NCBI RefSeq assembly: GCF_005473905.2
Contig: NZ_CP061336.1
Span: 3,340,501 to 3,404,500, forward strand
Reading direction: 5' to 3'
DNA from: Ruminiclostridium herbifermentans
GTDB lineage: Bacteria; Bacillota; Clostridia; Acetivibrionales; DSM-1351
Length of the DNA: 64,000 nucleotides
A program made the translations under genes and the position numbers. The notes below the pieces were generated by a model. The model did no database searches. It was given only the letters and a program-made list of their open reading frames with translations, and had not been told where the DNA came from. Positions 47,401 to 56,900 of the stretch are shown in pieces (position 1 is the first letter of the stretch; the number at the start of each line of letters is the position of its first letter).

Positions 47401-49526
47401 TTGCACCATATATTTCCCATTAATATCTCAGTATCAGAGTATATGCCATCTTCTTTTCCCAGCAGCTTGAAGCTTTTTTCATCTGCAAAGCCCTCAGCAT
47501 TTTCCTTAGTGTACTCTGTGAATATTTCTTCCCTCTCACCCTTTTGACTGTCAATTAATTTCTTTATCTGCTCCATTAATTTTGAATCCCGCTTCATAGC
47601 TTGAATTATTGTGTCTGTGTCAGCAATACTGCTGTTTTCAGGTACATTAATCCAACACCTTTTTCTCTCAAAGGGGTATTCTGGCAGTCTTATTCTATTA
47701 ACAGTGATGTTTTTATAAATCAAGCTAAAGTCTATCTCATTACCGCTTACGTATTCTTTACATAAATTATTTAAAACACTTCTGTCCATTATAGACGTAT
47801 TATTTAAAGCTTCGATAGTTGAAGCTGCAGCCACTTCATCAAAAGCTAAATGTTCAGATTTTTGCTCTGTTGCTTTTTCTGAAAAATAAATTCCATTTTC
47901 AGCATAAGTTTTAAGCCCTTCGTTAATAAGCTTATTTAACGCTGCTGTCAGTTCCTCCTTATTGTCAAATACAATGGCTAGTCTTATATTATAGTGCCAT
48001 CTTCCAGTGTTTGCACTATAGCACATATCACTAAGATTAATAGCAGTATTTTCTTTAATAAACTCATTGTACTTAATTACCAACTGTTTTAGAGAATTTT
48101 CATTTTTCGCTGATAAAGTTAAAATATTTGATCCAATCTCTTCTGTTTTCTCATAGCTGTCATTTTGCGGAGCTTCTTCAAGGATAATATGACAGTTTGT
48201 TCCACTCAAGCCAAAAGCGCTTACCCCACATCTTCTTGGAAAATCATTATTCCAATCTGAAAGCTTATTATTAACATATACAGGTGACTCTTCAAAATCA
48301 ATTTTTCTGTTAGGTCTCTCAAAATGCAGACTTGGAGGCAATTTTTTATATTTAAGAGATAGTACTGATTTAATAAGTCCAATAATGCCGGAAGCACAAT
48401 CAAGATGTCCAATATTGGTTTTAACAGAACCAATAGCACAAAATTGCTTTTTATCAGTATACTTTCTGAATGCTTTTGTTATCCCATCTATTTCTATAGG
48501 ATCACCTAGTTCAGTACCTGTTCCATGAGCTTCTATGTAGGATACTGTTTCAGCATCTATCCCTGCATCCTCCAATGCCGCAATAATTACGTCTCTCTGA
48601 GCTTGTGCATTGGGCGCAGTAATACCAATACAGTTACCGTCCTGATTTGCAACTGTACCTTTTATTACTGCGTATATATTATCACCATCCCGAAGTGCCC
48701 TGTGTAGTGGTTTTAAAATAACTGCAGCAACCCCTTCACCCATACCTGTTCCGTCTGCGCTGTCATCAAATGTTCTAGCTCTTCCGTCAGAGGATTCAAT
48801 TCCAAGCTTTTTGCTGCTTTTTACTGGAAGTATGTTTATTTTTACACTTCCAGCTATTGCGACATCGCATTCCTTACTTCTTAATGCTTTACACGCCATA
48901 TGTACCGCTACCAGAGATGATGAACAAGCAGTATCAACACATATTGAAGGTCCTTTCAAATCAAGCAAATAAGAAATCCTGCTTGGAATTATAGAAGAAA
49001 GATTTCCCGGGAGTGCATCAATTAGCAATTCAGGATTGACTTTTTCTATAAGCCTTTTATAATCAAATAAAGCATCTGCACTGTATCCAAAATATACACC
49101 TGTACAGCTGCCTTTAAGTTTTCCATTTCCATATCCTGCATCTTCAACAGCCTTCCATACAGTTTCAAGAAATATTCTTTGTTCTGGACTCATCAAACTA
49201 GCTTCCTTAGGCGAAATTCTAAAAAAGCTGTAATCAAATTTGTCTATATCTTCAAAATAGGCTCCAACATTGTATTCCTTGCTCTGCTTATTGATTCCAA
49301 CCAGTTCTGCAAAAACATCTGCATCCTTTTGTCTTGATTTTGGAAAATAGTCAACGCAATCTCTTCCTTCTATCAAGTTATTCCAAAACATTTCAATATT
49401 TTCAGCCATAGGAAGCCTTGCAGCTATTCCAATAACAGCAATATCCTTTGTAGTTTCTTCTTTTATCATATCACTTGCATTGTCAGTATCACCCAGCTGC
49501 TCAAATATTAATGAATCTAAATCCAT
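41430..49526 (-). CDS. Hybrid PKS-NRPS: KS-T-C-A-T with two C-terminal papain-like(?) domains
   Basis: 2698-residue megasynthase. Ketosynthase about 28-455 with Cys201 (DTACSSS), His334 (EAHGTGT) and His374 (KTNIGHLD). There is no acyltransferase; the post-AT linker motif LPEYPFERKRCW (about 614) follows directly. Carrier domain with Ser729 (ELGGDS). Condensation domain about 785-1215 with active MHHIVTDG (914-920). Adenylation domain about 1240-1765 (YTSGSTGKPKG, YRTGDL); pocket residues read D-V-C-Y-L-G-G-I-C-(K), no known code recalled. Carrier with Ser1811. Then two tandem ~360-residue copies (about 1905-2275 and 2340-2698), each with TTYLHRSLPLC, VDEYYL.NKWAY and HFVHSS(L/M)IYGYDNE. Last gene of the operon; needs an AT and a phosphopantetheinyl transferase in trans. 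No thioesterase. Confidence 0.93.
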   Translation of the reverse strand: MDLDSLIFEQLGDTDNASDMIKEETTKDIAVIGIAARLPMAENIEMFWNNLIEGRDCVDYFPKSRQKDADVFAELVGINKQSKEYNVGAYFEDIDKFDYSFFRISPKEASLMSPEQRIFLETVWKAVEDAGYGNGKLKGSCTGVYFGYSADALFDYKRLIEKVNPELLIDALPGNLSSIIPSRISYLLDLKGPSICVDTACSSSLVAVHMACKALRSKECDVAIAGSVKINILPVKSSKKLGIESSDGRARTFDDSADGTGMGEGVAAVILKPLHRALRDGDNIYAVIKGTVANQDGNCIGITAPNAQAQRDVIIAALEDAGIDAETVSYIEAHGTGTELGDPIEIDGITKAFRKYTDKKQFCAIGSVKTNIGHLDCASGIIGLIKSVLSLKYKKLPPSLHFERPNRKIDFEESPVYVNNKLSDWNNDFPRRCGVSAFGLSGTNCHIILEEAPQNDSYEKTEEIGSNILTLSAKNENSLKQLVIKYNEFIKENTAINLSDMCYSANTGRWHYNIRLAIVFDNKEELTAALNKLINEGLKTYAENGIYFSEKATEQKSEHLAFDEVAAASTIEALNNTSIMDRSVLNNLCKEYVSGNEIDFSLIYKNITVNRIRLPEYPFERKRCWINVPENSSIADTDTIIQAMKRDSKLMEQIKKLIDSQKGEREEIFTEYTKENAEGFADEKSFKLLGKEDGIYSDTEILMGNIWCKALGYDEIDINDDFYELGGDSIIAIQIANEYKKITGFKIDVENIMEHYTISSLAAFVDSNDNKSHETQLPSIVRVEERDYYPLSSAQKRMYVINKFEGIGNSYNMPMAISIEGSLNIGRLKCAVKEIVNRHDAFRMSFHIRDNTPVMIVDKEVDFEIDELECSDPDQLPSLLKSFVKPFDLQKAPLFRSKIIKINDMKHVLFVDMHHIVTDGMSSVIFDKELVQLYLGKELKEPDVQYADYAVWQNMQLNSDNMKKQEEYWLKKFEGEIPVLELPTDFQRPSIQSFEGDRVIFEADNDLSERILKLAEKTGTTLYMVLMSVYKILLSKYTGQDEIIVASPITDRKMEELQNVIGMFVNTVVLWSNPSSEKTFVQYLQEVKQIALEAFANSDYPFEDLINKINIKRDMSRTPLFDTMLTLQNTEKLKLEAEGLKFGQIGFENNISKFDLNLNISVQDFEDGKKVENSKKIIFDMEYCTKLFRRETVERLVKHFINIFDIVTKNPDIFIKDINMMSENEQKLLISTFNNTSFEYPKNTVIHKLLEENAIKNPDGIAVEIGEKKISYYELNRRADCIAKILREKGINKEDIVAISTHRSLELIIGIMGILKSGAAYLPMDPINPDGRIEYMIKDSGAKMILTLSEYLDRLEKLQIGIDIINLEEQELYIDNSEKLDVSVDPSNAAYVIYTSGSTGKPKGVIVEHHSLMNFLFCINNTFDTIICSKDKGLSLTSISFDVSVCELFLPLAFGATLVLFDELMVSDIRSLCRTLIEKEITFAYIPPTILWEVSQQLMKNKDSVKLNKMLVGVEGIKDYVLEEFIKLNPEISIINGYGPTEDTICATFYKYKSHHPVGKNVPIGKPLANTRIYILDKDNNIVPTGVIGELCISGDGLARGYLNSPEMTAEKFVLNPFYSNNECHMDSNNDQHLNGQCTSEIYKRMYRTGDLAKWLPDGNIEFSGRKDYQVKIRGYRIELGEIESCLLKHEQVKDVVVTVREDNNGLKSLTAYIVSDSQPDISELKKHLSRELPDYMVPSFFVMLDSIPMTANGKVDRNALPEPDRTVGTGTQYIAPANITEEKLVSLWQDILALDKVGVNDRFFDLGGDSIKAIQVVSFVNQEFNMDLPASKLYSNPTVREIAEFIDEYTENVSITEKTEESEQDKIVDISDEMQQLDIQIDETSDVDTKNKSLVCGKRDGYPVSMEHEIILQREFTTYLHRSLPLCAILPYEKYKPWFYSSFIQIFGFIDRSGGLFIDFMEPCRCPIEVMHVVNLAYHLLKHHRENIIDFIVDKINLGYCLTIFVDEYYLPNKWAYKKQHFVHSSMIYGYDNEKKQLKAIGFDQNMIFQRIVFDYDEFQEAYESGKIHYKETAPWCELSAISLIRQNNFDEEFPFSNAYFLSEIRDYLLSKGDYRRLYAFMYSDHHAVFGMKVYDAAIQNLKNLFIGKATIDYRAMHFIWEHKKGIYDRIAYVISRNNLTGEITRLHKEYLKVVELSNNLRLKSLELENSNIRTEGLSENLKNLIENILQLVEELKNADFDILSRIYKQLVLDLNIEEEMQINKALDICVNEAYVYSKQVIESSEGLLLNESSELNAKDQLTDNSLQVQKKNMEIEYMSHIGTNNSNISLFNKSTEYPQMLELKVEMQTDITTYLHRSLPLCVVLAYDKYLPWYYSRFIQVFSYTDDNGVSEINYLEPRDCSSEIMEMVCLGYHLLDKVDNIIDFIIEKINMGFYLIISVDEYYLSNKWAYNKTHFVHSSLIYGYDNETEELKAIGFNKDMFFTMMTFEYAQFLEAYNNGKIHYKESSPWCDTSAIQIVRPNSFEAEYPFSNERFMRELSSYIFSVGDGDRLYTFEYSSSRVVYGIKVYDVLLKDLESLLQGKNVIDYRGIHLLAEHKKGIYKRLEYIISKNKLTGDIIRLKESYLEVVSLANSIRLVCLEFSYKNLDITNNKNSILDFIEMVKKLKATEYDILLQIYRQLELDLKRENVKIEYEL
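41433..43814 (-). other. Duplicated unrecognised domain at the NRPS C-terminus
   Basis: Copy 1 covers roughly 42702-43814 and copy 2 41433-42509. Aligned Cys1928/Cys2364 in HRSLPLC, Asp2008/Asp2443 in VDEYYL and His2025/His2460 in HFVHSS keep nearly equal spacing (Cys to His 97 and 96). The pattern recalls papain-like C39 and butirosin BtrH-type acyltransferase domains. The last ~100 residues of each copy look helical. The copies differ widely in residues, so the duplication is old. Confidence 0.6.
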
Positions 49527-49553
49527 ATTTATTGCCTCCCTAGTTCATAAAAA

Positions 49554-50885
49554 TCAATTTATACTTTCATTAGCTTGATTAATCAAGTTTATTTCTTCTT
49601 TTTGAAATATTTCAGATTTCAAAAATTCTTTGAATATTTTATTTTTTGATGCTACTATACCAAAGATAAGCAATGCTGCTCCTGAAATCCCTGTAATATA
49701 ATACCATTGAAATTTTTCCATCAATATCCCATACAACCACATACCCGGAGGTGCAGTAATATATAAAGCTGACATAAACACCCCGAAAATTCTCGCCCTC
49801 ATTTCAGCTGGAACCTGTAGTTGGAAATATGTAATCATCGGAATATTCTGAATAGCATTAGCAGCTCCGAATATCAACAAAGTTATTCCAAATACAACAG
49901 TTATAATCCACCTAGATCCATTTTCAAAAACAGATGCTTCTGGGAAAACACACACAGCTACCATTACAGCCTGTATAGAAAATAACACAAAAAATCTCTT
50001 TAATAATGGACTTGTATTCTTGAAGGATGAAACAACCAATGCACCAATTATTGTACCAATAGCACAGGACGCCTGTATAAACGATAGCTGTATACCTGAA
50101 ACCTTCAATATATTGTAATTTATAAAGGGCAATATCATCTGAAGAAAAGGCAATAACACAAAATCAGCACCTGCTGCAAATACTAAGAAGAATGCAATTG
50201 TTCTGTTTTCCACCAAGTATTTGTATGTCATTATTACATCCGAAATATATTTTCTTTTTTCATTTACATCTGTTTTTTCTTCACTTACTTTTTCTTCACT
50301 TACTTTTTCTTCACTTATAAATTTAATAAAAATTTCTGAAACTCCAGAACCGATGAAGAAAACACAGTTAATCAGCATTATATTACTTATACCGATTAAT
50401 CCATATAAAATAGCTCCCAATACAGGCCCTGCTATATCAATTACAGCACTGATTGACTGAAGAGTAGAATTAAGCTTTGGCACTGTTTCATTTTTAACAA
50501 CGCTTGGTATTGATGCATTACAGGCTAGAGCAAATACTGACTGAATTGTCCCAAGCAATAAAACATAAACGCCAAAAATCATAATATTATCTGGAATTAT
50601 TTTAAATACTATAAAGAACATCAGTATAGATAATCCAGTAATAATATCTGTTAATACCATAATCTTTTTCTTATCATGTCTGTCTACAAAAGCTCCAGCC
50701 ACCAAGTTAACTACAATTCTAGGCAATACAGATAAGCCTATAATAAACGAAAACGTAGCTGCACTTCCTGTAACATCAAGAACATAAAGGCTTAGTGCAA
50801 AATGAAATACACTTGAACCAAGGGCAGATACTAATCTTCCCATAGCCAGCAAAATAAAATTTATTTTAAAAGTTTTATTATCCAC
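49554..50885 (-). CDS. MFS transporter (probable lipopeptide exporter)
   Basis: 443 residues with about 12 membrane segments, of the MFS_3 / enterobactin-exporter-like group. The loop 2-3 signature appears as GAFVDRHDKKKIMV. It sits in the operon between the two synthetases (23 and 27 nt gaps), which argues for export of, or self-protection from, the product. The central cytoplasmic loop carries three exact SEEKV repeats at the protein level. Confidence 0.88.
   Translation of the reverse strand: MDNKTFKINFILLAMGRLVSALGSSVFHFALSLYVLDVTGSAATFSFIIGLSVLPRIVVNLVAGAFVDRHDKKKIMVLTDIITGLSILMFFIVFKIIPDNIMIFGVYVLLLGTIQSVFALACNASIPSVVKNETVPKLNSTLQSISAVIDIAGPVLGAILYGLIGISNIMLINCVFFIGSGVSEIFIKFISEEKVSEEKVSEEKTDVNEKRKYISDVIMTYKYLVENRTIAFFLVFAAGADFVLLPFLQMILPFINYNILKVSGIQLSFIQASCAIGTIIGALVVSSFKNTSPLLKRFFVLFSIQAVMVAVCVFPEASVFENGSRWIITVVFGITLLIFGAANAIQNIPMITYFQLQVPAEMRARIFGVFMSALYITAPPGMWLYGILMEKFQWYYITGISGAALLIFGIVASKNKIFKEFLKSEIFQKEEINLINQANESIN
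50274..50318. repeat. 15-bp x3 minisatellite inside the MFS gene
   Basis: TTTTTCTTCACTTAC occurs three times in a row (last base of the third copy differs), in frame, encoding SEEKV repeats in the central loop of the transporter. It can expand or contract without changing the frame. Confidence 0.9.
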
Positions 50886-50908
50886 TTTTCCTCCTACAAT
50901 AAATAACC

Positions 50909-53900
50909 CTATTTTTTCTGCATTATCGCAGCATTTATAAATTTGATATAATTCTCACCTAGCTCTTTTATCTTTGCAGACTTCAAAATAGCATTATTGA
51001 AATCAAAATGTATAACTGGATATCCGTTAATTGTATTAAAATCAATTACTAAATCAAAGTAATCAAGATAGCTTGCTAAATTTGAATTATTATTTACATT
51101 AATAAACAGCAATATTTCATTATTTAATTTTTTAGTATTCATTGTGCTAATATTTCTTAATTGCAAAGTATCAGTGTCCATAGCAGCTTTAACTCTTTTT
51201 GCAAGTTCAGCCAACTGCTTCGCCCCAGAAGTATCTACTTTTACAGGGCACACTTCCTCTCCCTTTCCAATATTAAGGCAAACCACAGACTGTTTCGTAA
51301 TTTGATGAAGAAGATGCACAAGTAATGCTATCAAAATGTGCTCAACCTCATAATCACTGCACCCTTCCAATCTCTTTATGATCTCATACATATCCTTCCT
51401 AAATTGATATCCAAAAGAAGATGCCACCGATTCAACCGATGCTTCGTTTTTAAAGTAATCAGCATTCAGAACAGTTTTAACAGGAGTTACACTTTTCCTG
51501 CTACTATTGCTGCTATCAATAAACTGAGCAAGGCTTGATATTGATGGGTTTGCAAACAGATCAGTTACCTTAATTCCGATTTTATACTCTTCTTCAAGCT
51601 TTGAATGCATACTTACAAGAAGAAGTGAATTCCCACCTAAGTCAAAGAAATTATCATTAATACCAACTGTATCAATGTTCAATAATTCCTTCCACAAAGC
51701 TTCTAACTTCTTCTCTGTTGCAGTATTTGCTGCTACGTACTCTGTACCGGTATTAATTTTGATTCCTTCAGGTTTTGGCAAAGCTTTTCTGTCCGCCTTT
51801 CCATTTGAAGAAAGAGGTATCTTGTCAAGCTTAATGAAATACGCTGGAATCATATATTCTGTTAAATTTTTAGTCAAAAATGCTCTTAATTCATTTACAG
51901 CAAGTTCCTCATCTGATACATAATATGCACATAAATACTTACTGCCATCTTTTTTGTCAAGTGCTGCTACCACCGCCTCCTTAATAGCAGTATGCTTCAA
52001 TAGTTCTGCTTCTATCTCTCCTAGTTCTATTCTGTTTCCTCTGATTTTTACTTGGAAATCAAGTCTTCCAAGATACTGTATATTTCCATCAGGCATCCAC
52101 TTTGCCAAATCACCTGATTTGTACATTAATGGATAATTTGTAATAGAGCTAAATGGATTAGGTACAAACTTTTCAGAGGTAAGCTGTTCTCTGTTCAAAT
52201 AGCCCCTTGCCAATCCATCTCCAGCTATACACAATTCTCCCGGCACTCCAATAGGACAAAGCCTATTATTCTTGTCAATAACATAAAGGTGAATATTGTC
52301 TATTGGTTTTCCAATCGGAATCTCTTCATACTCCTTGTCTATTGAGCAATCAAAATAAGATACATCTATAGAAGCCTCTGTCGGTCCATACAAATTGTGC
52401 AGCTTCGTTCCGTTTTCTCTTAACAAAAGTCTGTTAAATCTCATAACCTGCTGTGCTCCTAATGCCTCTCCACTAGCAAATACCTGCTTTAACGACTTTA
52501 GCCTTTTTAAATCCACTTTTCCGTCTATATATTCTAAAAACATATTGAGCATTGAAGGTACAAAGTGCATAGTTGTTATTTTATGCTCTTCTATTGCTTG
52601 TACTATTGCCTCAGGATCCTTTTCTCCGCCCGGCTCTAAAAAGTGTACAGCTGCTCCGTTCAGTGCCCACCAAAATTGCTCCCACACTGATACATCAAAG
52701 GTATATGGTGTTTTTTGAAGAATTACATCTCCTTCACCAATAGGATACATTTTCTGCATCCAGTTAAGTCTGTTTATTAGTGAATAATGTTCTATAATAA
52801 CACCCTTAGGAGTTCCTGTTGAACCAGAAGTATAAATTATATATGCAGGATTACGTGAATTATTTACACTTTCACAGTCTATAGCATTATCATGACTATA
52901 TAAACTATCATCATTTAAATTAACTAGCTTTTCCTCAGATATAATGTCATGTTCAGTTATCAAGCTTATAAATTTTTCCTGAGTGAGCAACAGCACTGCT
53001 CCACTATCCTCAAGCATAAATTTTATTCTCTCAACTGGATTATCTGGATTTAATGGAAGGTATGCTGCTCCAGATTTCAAAATTGCCATTAACGCTGTAC
53101 TCATATCCAGAGAACGTTCCATCAGCACAGCTACTATCTTTTCAGCACACGCTCCTTTTTCTCTTAAAGTATATGCAAGTTTATCAGACCTTTCATCAAT
53201 TTCTCTGTAAGTCAGACTGCTGCTGCCAAAGGATACAGCTAATTTATTAGGTGTTCTTGCAGCCTGCTGTCTGAAAAGTCTGTTAATTGTTTCTTCCTTT
53301 GGATACTCTGCCTTCGTATCATTAAACACTTTTAATATCCTGTTTTTCTCCACATTAGAAACCATATCAATTTCTTCAATTCTCTTTTTAGGATTTAAAG
53401 CCACAGCTTCAAGTATTCTAATAAAGTGACCAGCCAAACGGATAATAGTTTCTTCTTTAAATAAAGAAGTACTATATTCAATATTCAGCCTTATATCCTC
53501 ATTGTCTTCAACCGCTTCAATTGTCAAATCAAATTTTGAAACGTTGTTTTCAATATTGTATCCGCTAAACTTAAGCCCTTCTATTTCCATACTTGGAATT
53601 CCCATATTTTGCAGAACAAACATGGTATCAAATAGAGGATTTCTGCTTAAATCTTTATTGAGTTTTAGTTTATTCACCAATTCTTCAAAAGGGTAAGCCT
53701 CATTTTCAAATGCTTCTATTGATTTTTCTTTTACCTCAGCAAGAAACTCTTCTATAATCTTTTTGCCCTCTGGCTTATTTCTTATAGCAACTGTGTTTAC
53801 AAACATTCCTATAATATTATCCAAATCAGCATGTTGTCTTCCCGCAGTTGGGCAACCTACAACAATATCCTCCTGGTCGGAATACTTAGAAAGTAATATA

Positions 53901-56900
53901 TTGTAAGCTGCCAGCATTATCATATATAGTGTCAAGCCTGTGTTCTTTTCCAACTCTCTGACCTTCTCTACTACATCAGTTGGAATATTCATGGATATTT
54001 TCTTTCCATTAAATTTTTGAATTGTTGGCCTGATATAGTCAGTTGGCATATTAAGAACAGGTATATTGTCATTAAATTCATTGAGCCAATAAGCTTCTTG
54101 CTTTTTTAACTCACCCTTTTCAAATAGTTCATCCTGCCATTCACTATAATCCTTATATGTAATTTTAAGTTCATCTAAATTTTTATCTGTATATAAATCA
54201 ACGAAGTCCTTAACTAAAATCACTGATGAAAATCCATCCGATACAATATGATGCATATCATACATCAATATATGCTTGTCCTTTGCCAATTTAATCAGCT
54301 GTACTCTAATAAGCGGAGCTTTACTGAGTTCAAAGGGTCTTACAAAAGCCCGTAATATTTCTGGAATCTCATCCTGTTGTGCTTCAAGTACATTAATATC
54401 AAAATCTGTTTCCTCATGTATAGTCTGTACAGGCTGACCGTCAATCATGTGGAAGGATGTTCTGAGAGTCTCATGCCTGTCAATCAGCTTTTTGAACGCA
54501 GTCTTAAATCTGACTAAATCAAGTTCACCTTCAATCATAAGCGCACCAGGCAAGTTATAAGCAGTCCCGCCATCTTCAATTTTATTGAGCAAATAAATTC
54601 TCTTTTGTGAAGGTGAAAGCTTATAATACTCTTTTGGAGTTACCTTTTTAATCTGCTTAAATTCCTTTTGTCCGTTGTTATTAATGTACTCAGCAATACT
54701 TCTGATTGTTGTAAGGCTGAAAATATCCCTTAATTTTATATCAACTCCAAATTCCTTATGAATCTTTGTTTCCAATACAGTTGCTTTTAAGGAATGTCCT
54801 CCTAATTCAAAGAAATCGTCATCTATACCCACTGATTCGACATTGAGTATCTCACCCCATAGTGATGCCAGCCTTTTCTCAACATCTGTTCTAGGCGGTA
54901 CAAAATCTGTACCTGTATTTATTTTTATTCCCTCTGGTTTTGGTAAAGCTTTTCTATCCGCCTTTCCATTTGAAGAAAGTGGTATTTTATCAAGCCTCAC
55001 GAAATATGACGGAATCATATATTCTGCCAAGTTTTTAGCTAAATGTGACCTTAGCATATTTACAGAAAGTTCTACATCTGAGACGTAATATGCACACAAG
55101 TACTTGCTTCCGTCTGTATGGTCGTTTGCTGCTACTACAGCCTCCTTGATGCTCTCATGCTTGAGAAGTTCTGATTCTATTTCCCCTAGTTCAATTCTAT
55201 TGCCTCTAATTTTCACCTGAAAATCAAGTCTTCCAAGATACTGTATATTTCCGTCAGGCATCCACTTTGCCAAGTCACCAGATTTATACATCACCTTATA
55301 ATTTGTATCTGCATAAAATGGATTATCAACAAATTTCTCAGCCTGAAGTTCCGCTCTGTTAAGATATCCTCTTGCAATACCATCACCTGCTATACATAAT
55401 TCTCCCGGTACGCCTATAGGACAAAGCCTGTTATTTTTGTCTAATATATAAAGATTAATATTGTCTATTGGTTTTCCAATTGGAATTTCTTCGTATTCCA
55501 TGCTTGTAGAACAATCAAAATAGGATACATCTATAGTTGCCTCTGTTGGTCCATATAGATTATGAAGTCTTGTTCCGTTCTCTGCTAATAAAAGTCTGTT
55601 AAACCTATTTACCTGCTGTGCTGCTAAGGCTTCTCCGCTGGCATATACCTGCTTTAAACTCTTTAGGCATTTTAAATCAGCTTTGCCATCAATGTACTCT
55701 AAGAATATATTCAGCATGGAAGGTACAAAATGCATAGTTGTAATTTTATGCTGCTCTATTGCTCTAGCTATTGCCTCAGGATCCTTTTCTCCGCCTGGCT
55801 CTAAAAAGTGTACTGCTGCTCCGTTTAGTGCCCACCAGAACTGCTCCCAAACAGATACGTCAAAGGTATACGGTGTCTTCTGCAGAATAATATCTCCTTC
55901 CCCAATTGGGTACATCTTCTGCATCCAGTTAAGTCTATTTACAAGAGAATAATGTTCAATAACAACTCCCTTTGGAATTCCTGTAGAGCCTGATGTATAA
56001 ATCACATATGCAGCATTACGGGCATTGTTTACATTTTCTAAATCAGCATAATAGTCATTTGCATTAATAGAAGCTGAAATATTATCTTCACAGTAAATAT
56101 TAGGGTCATTAAGATTAACTAATTTTTCTTCTGAAATAATATTAAACTCAGATATATTATTCAGAAATTTTTCCTGTGTAATTAAAAGCACTGCTCCGCT
56201 GTCCTTGAGCATAAATTTTATCCTATCTGTAGGATACTCAGGACTTATTGGTAAATATGCTGCTCCTGATTTTAGCACAGCAAAGAGAGCTACACTCATT
56301 GTAAGTGACCGCTCAATCATAACCGCAACTATTTTTTCAGCACATGCACCTTTCTTTCTAAGCATAACCGCTAGTGTATCCGATTTCTGGTCTAATTCTC
56401 TATAGGTTAAGAATTTATCACCATAGGATACAGCTAAAATATCAGGAGTTTTGAAAGCCTGCTGCCTGAAAAGATTATTTATTGTTTCTTCCTTTTGATA
56501 TTCTGTCCTAGTGTTATTAAATCCCCTTAATATTTGATTTCTCTCAGCCTCAGACATCATATCCATTTCTTCAATTAATGTATTTGGATTTGATACTACT
56601 CTATTTAAAATATTTATAAAGTGCTGAGACATCCTATTTATAGTGTCATCTTTAAACAAATTTGTATTATACTCAATAAAACAGTCAAAACCGCCATCTT
56701 CAGCATTGTAAATATCAAGCTTTAAATCTAGCTTTGAAGTATTAGTTTTCAATTGGTACCTATCTATCTTTAAGTCCTTCATTTGCAGATTTAATTGATT
56801 TTCAAACTGGTTATGATAAATAAGCATAGTATCAAAAAATGGATTTCTTGACTTTTCAATTCTGCCGCTAAACTTTTCAACCATTAAATTGTAAGGATAA

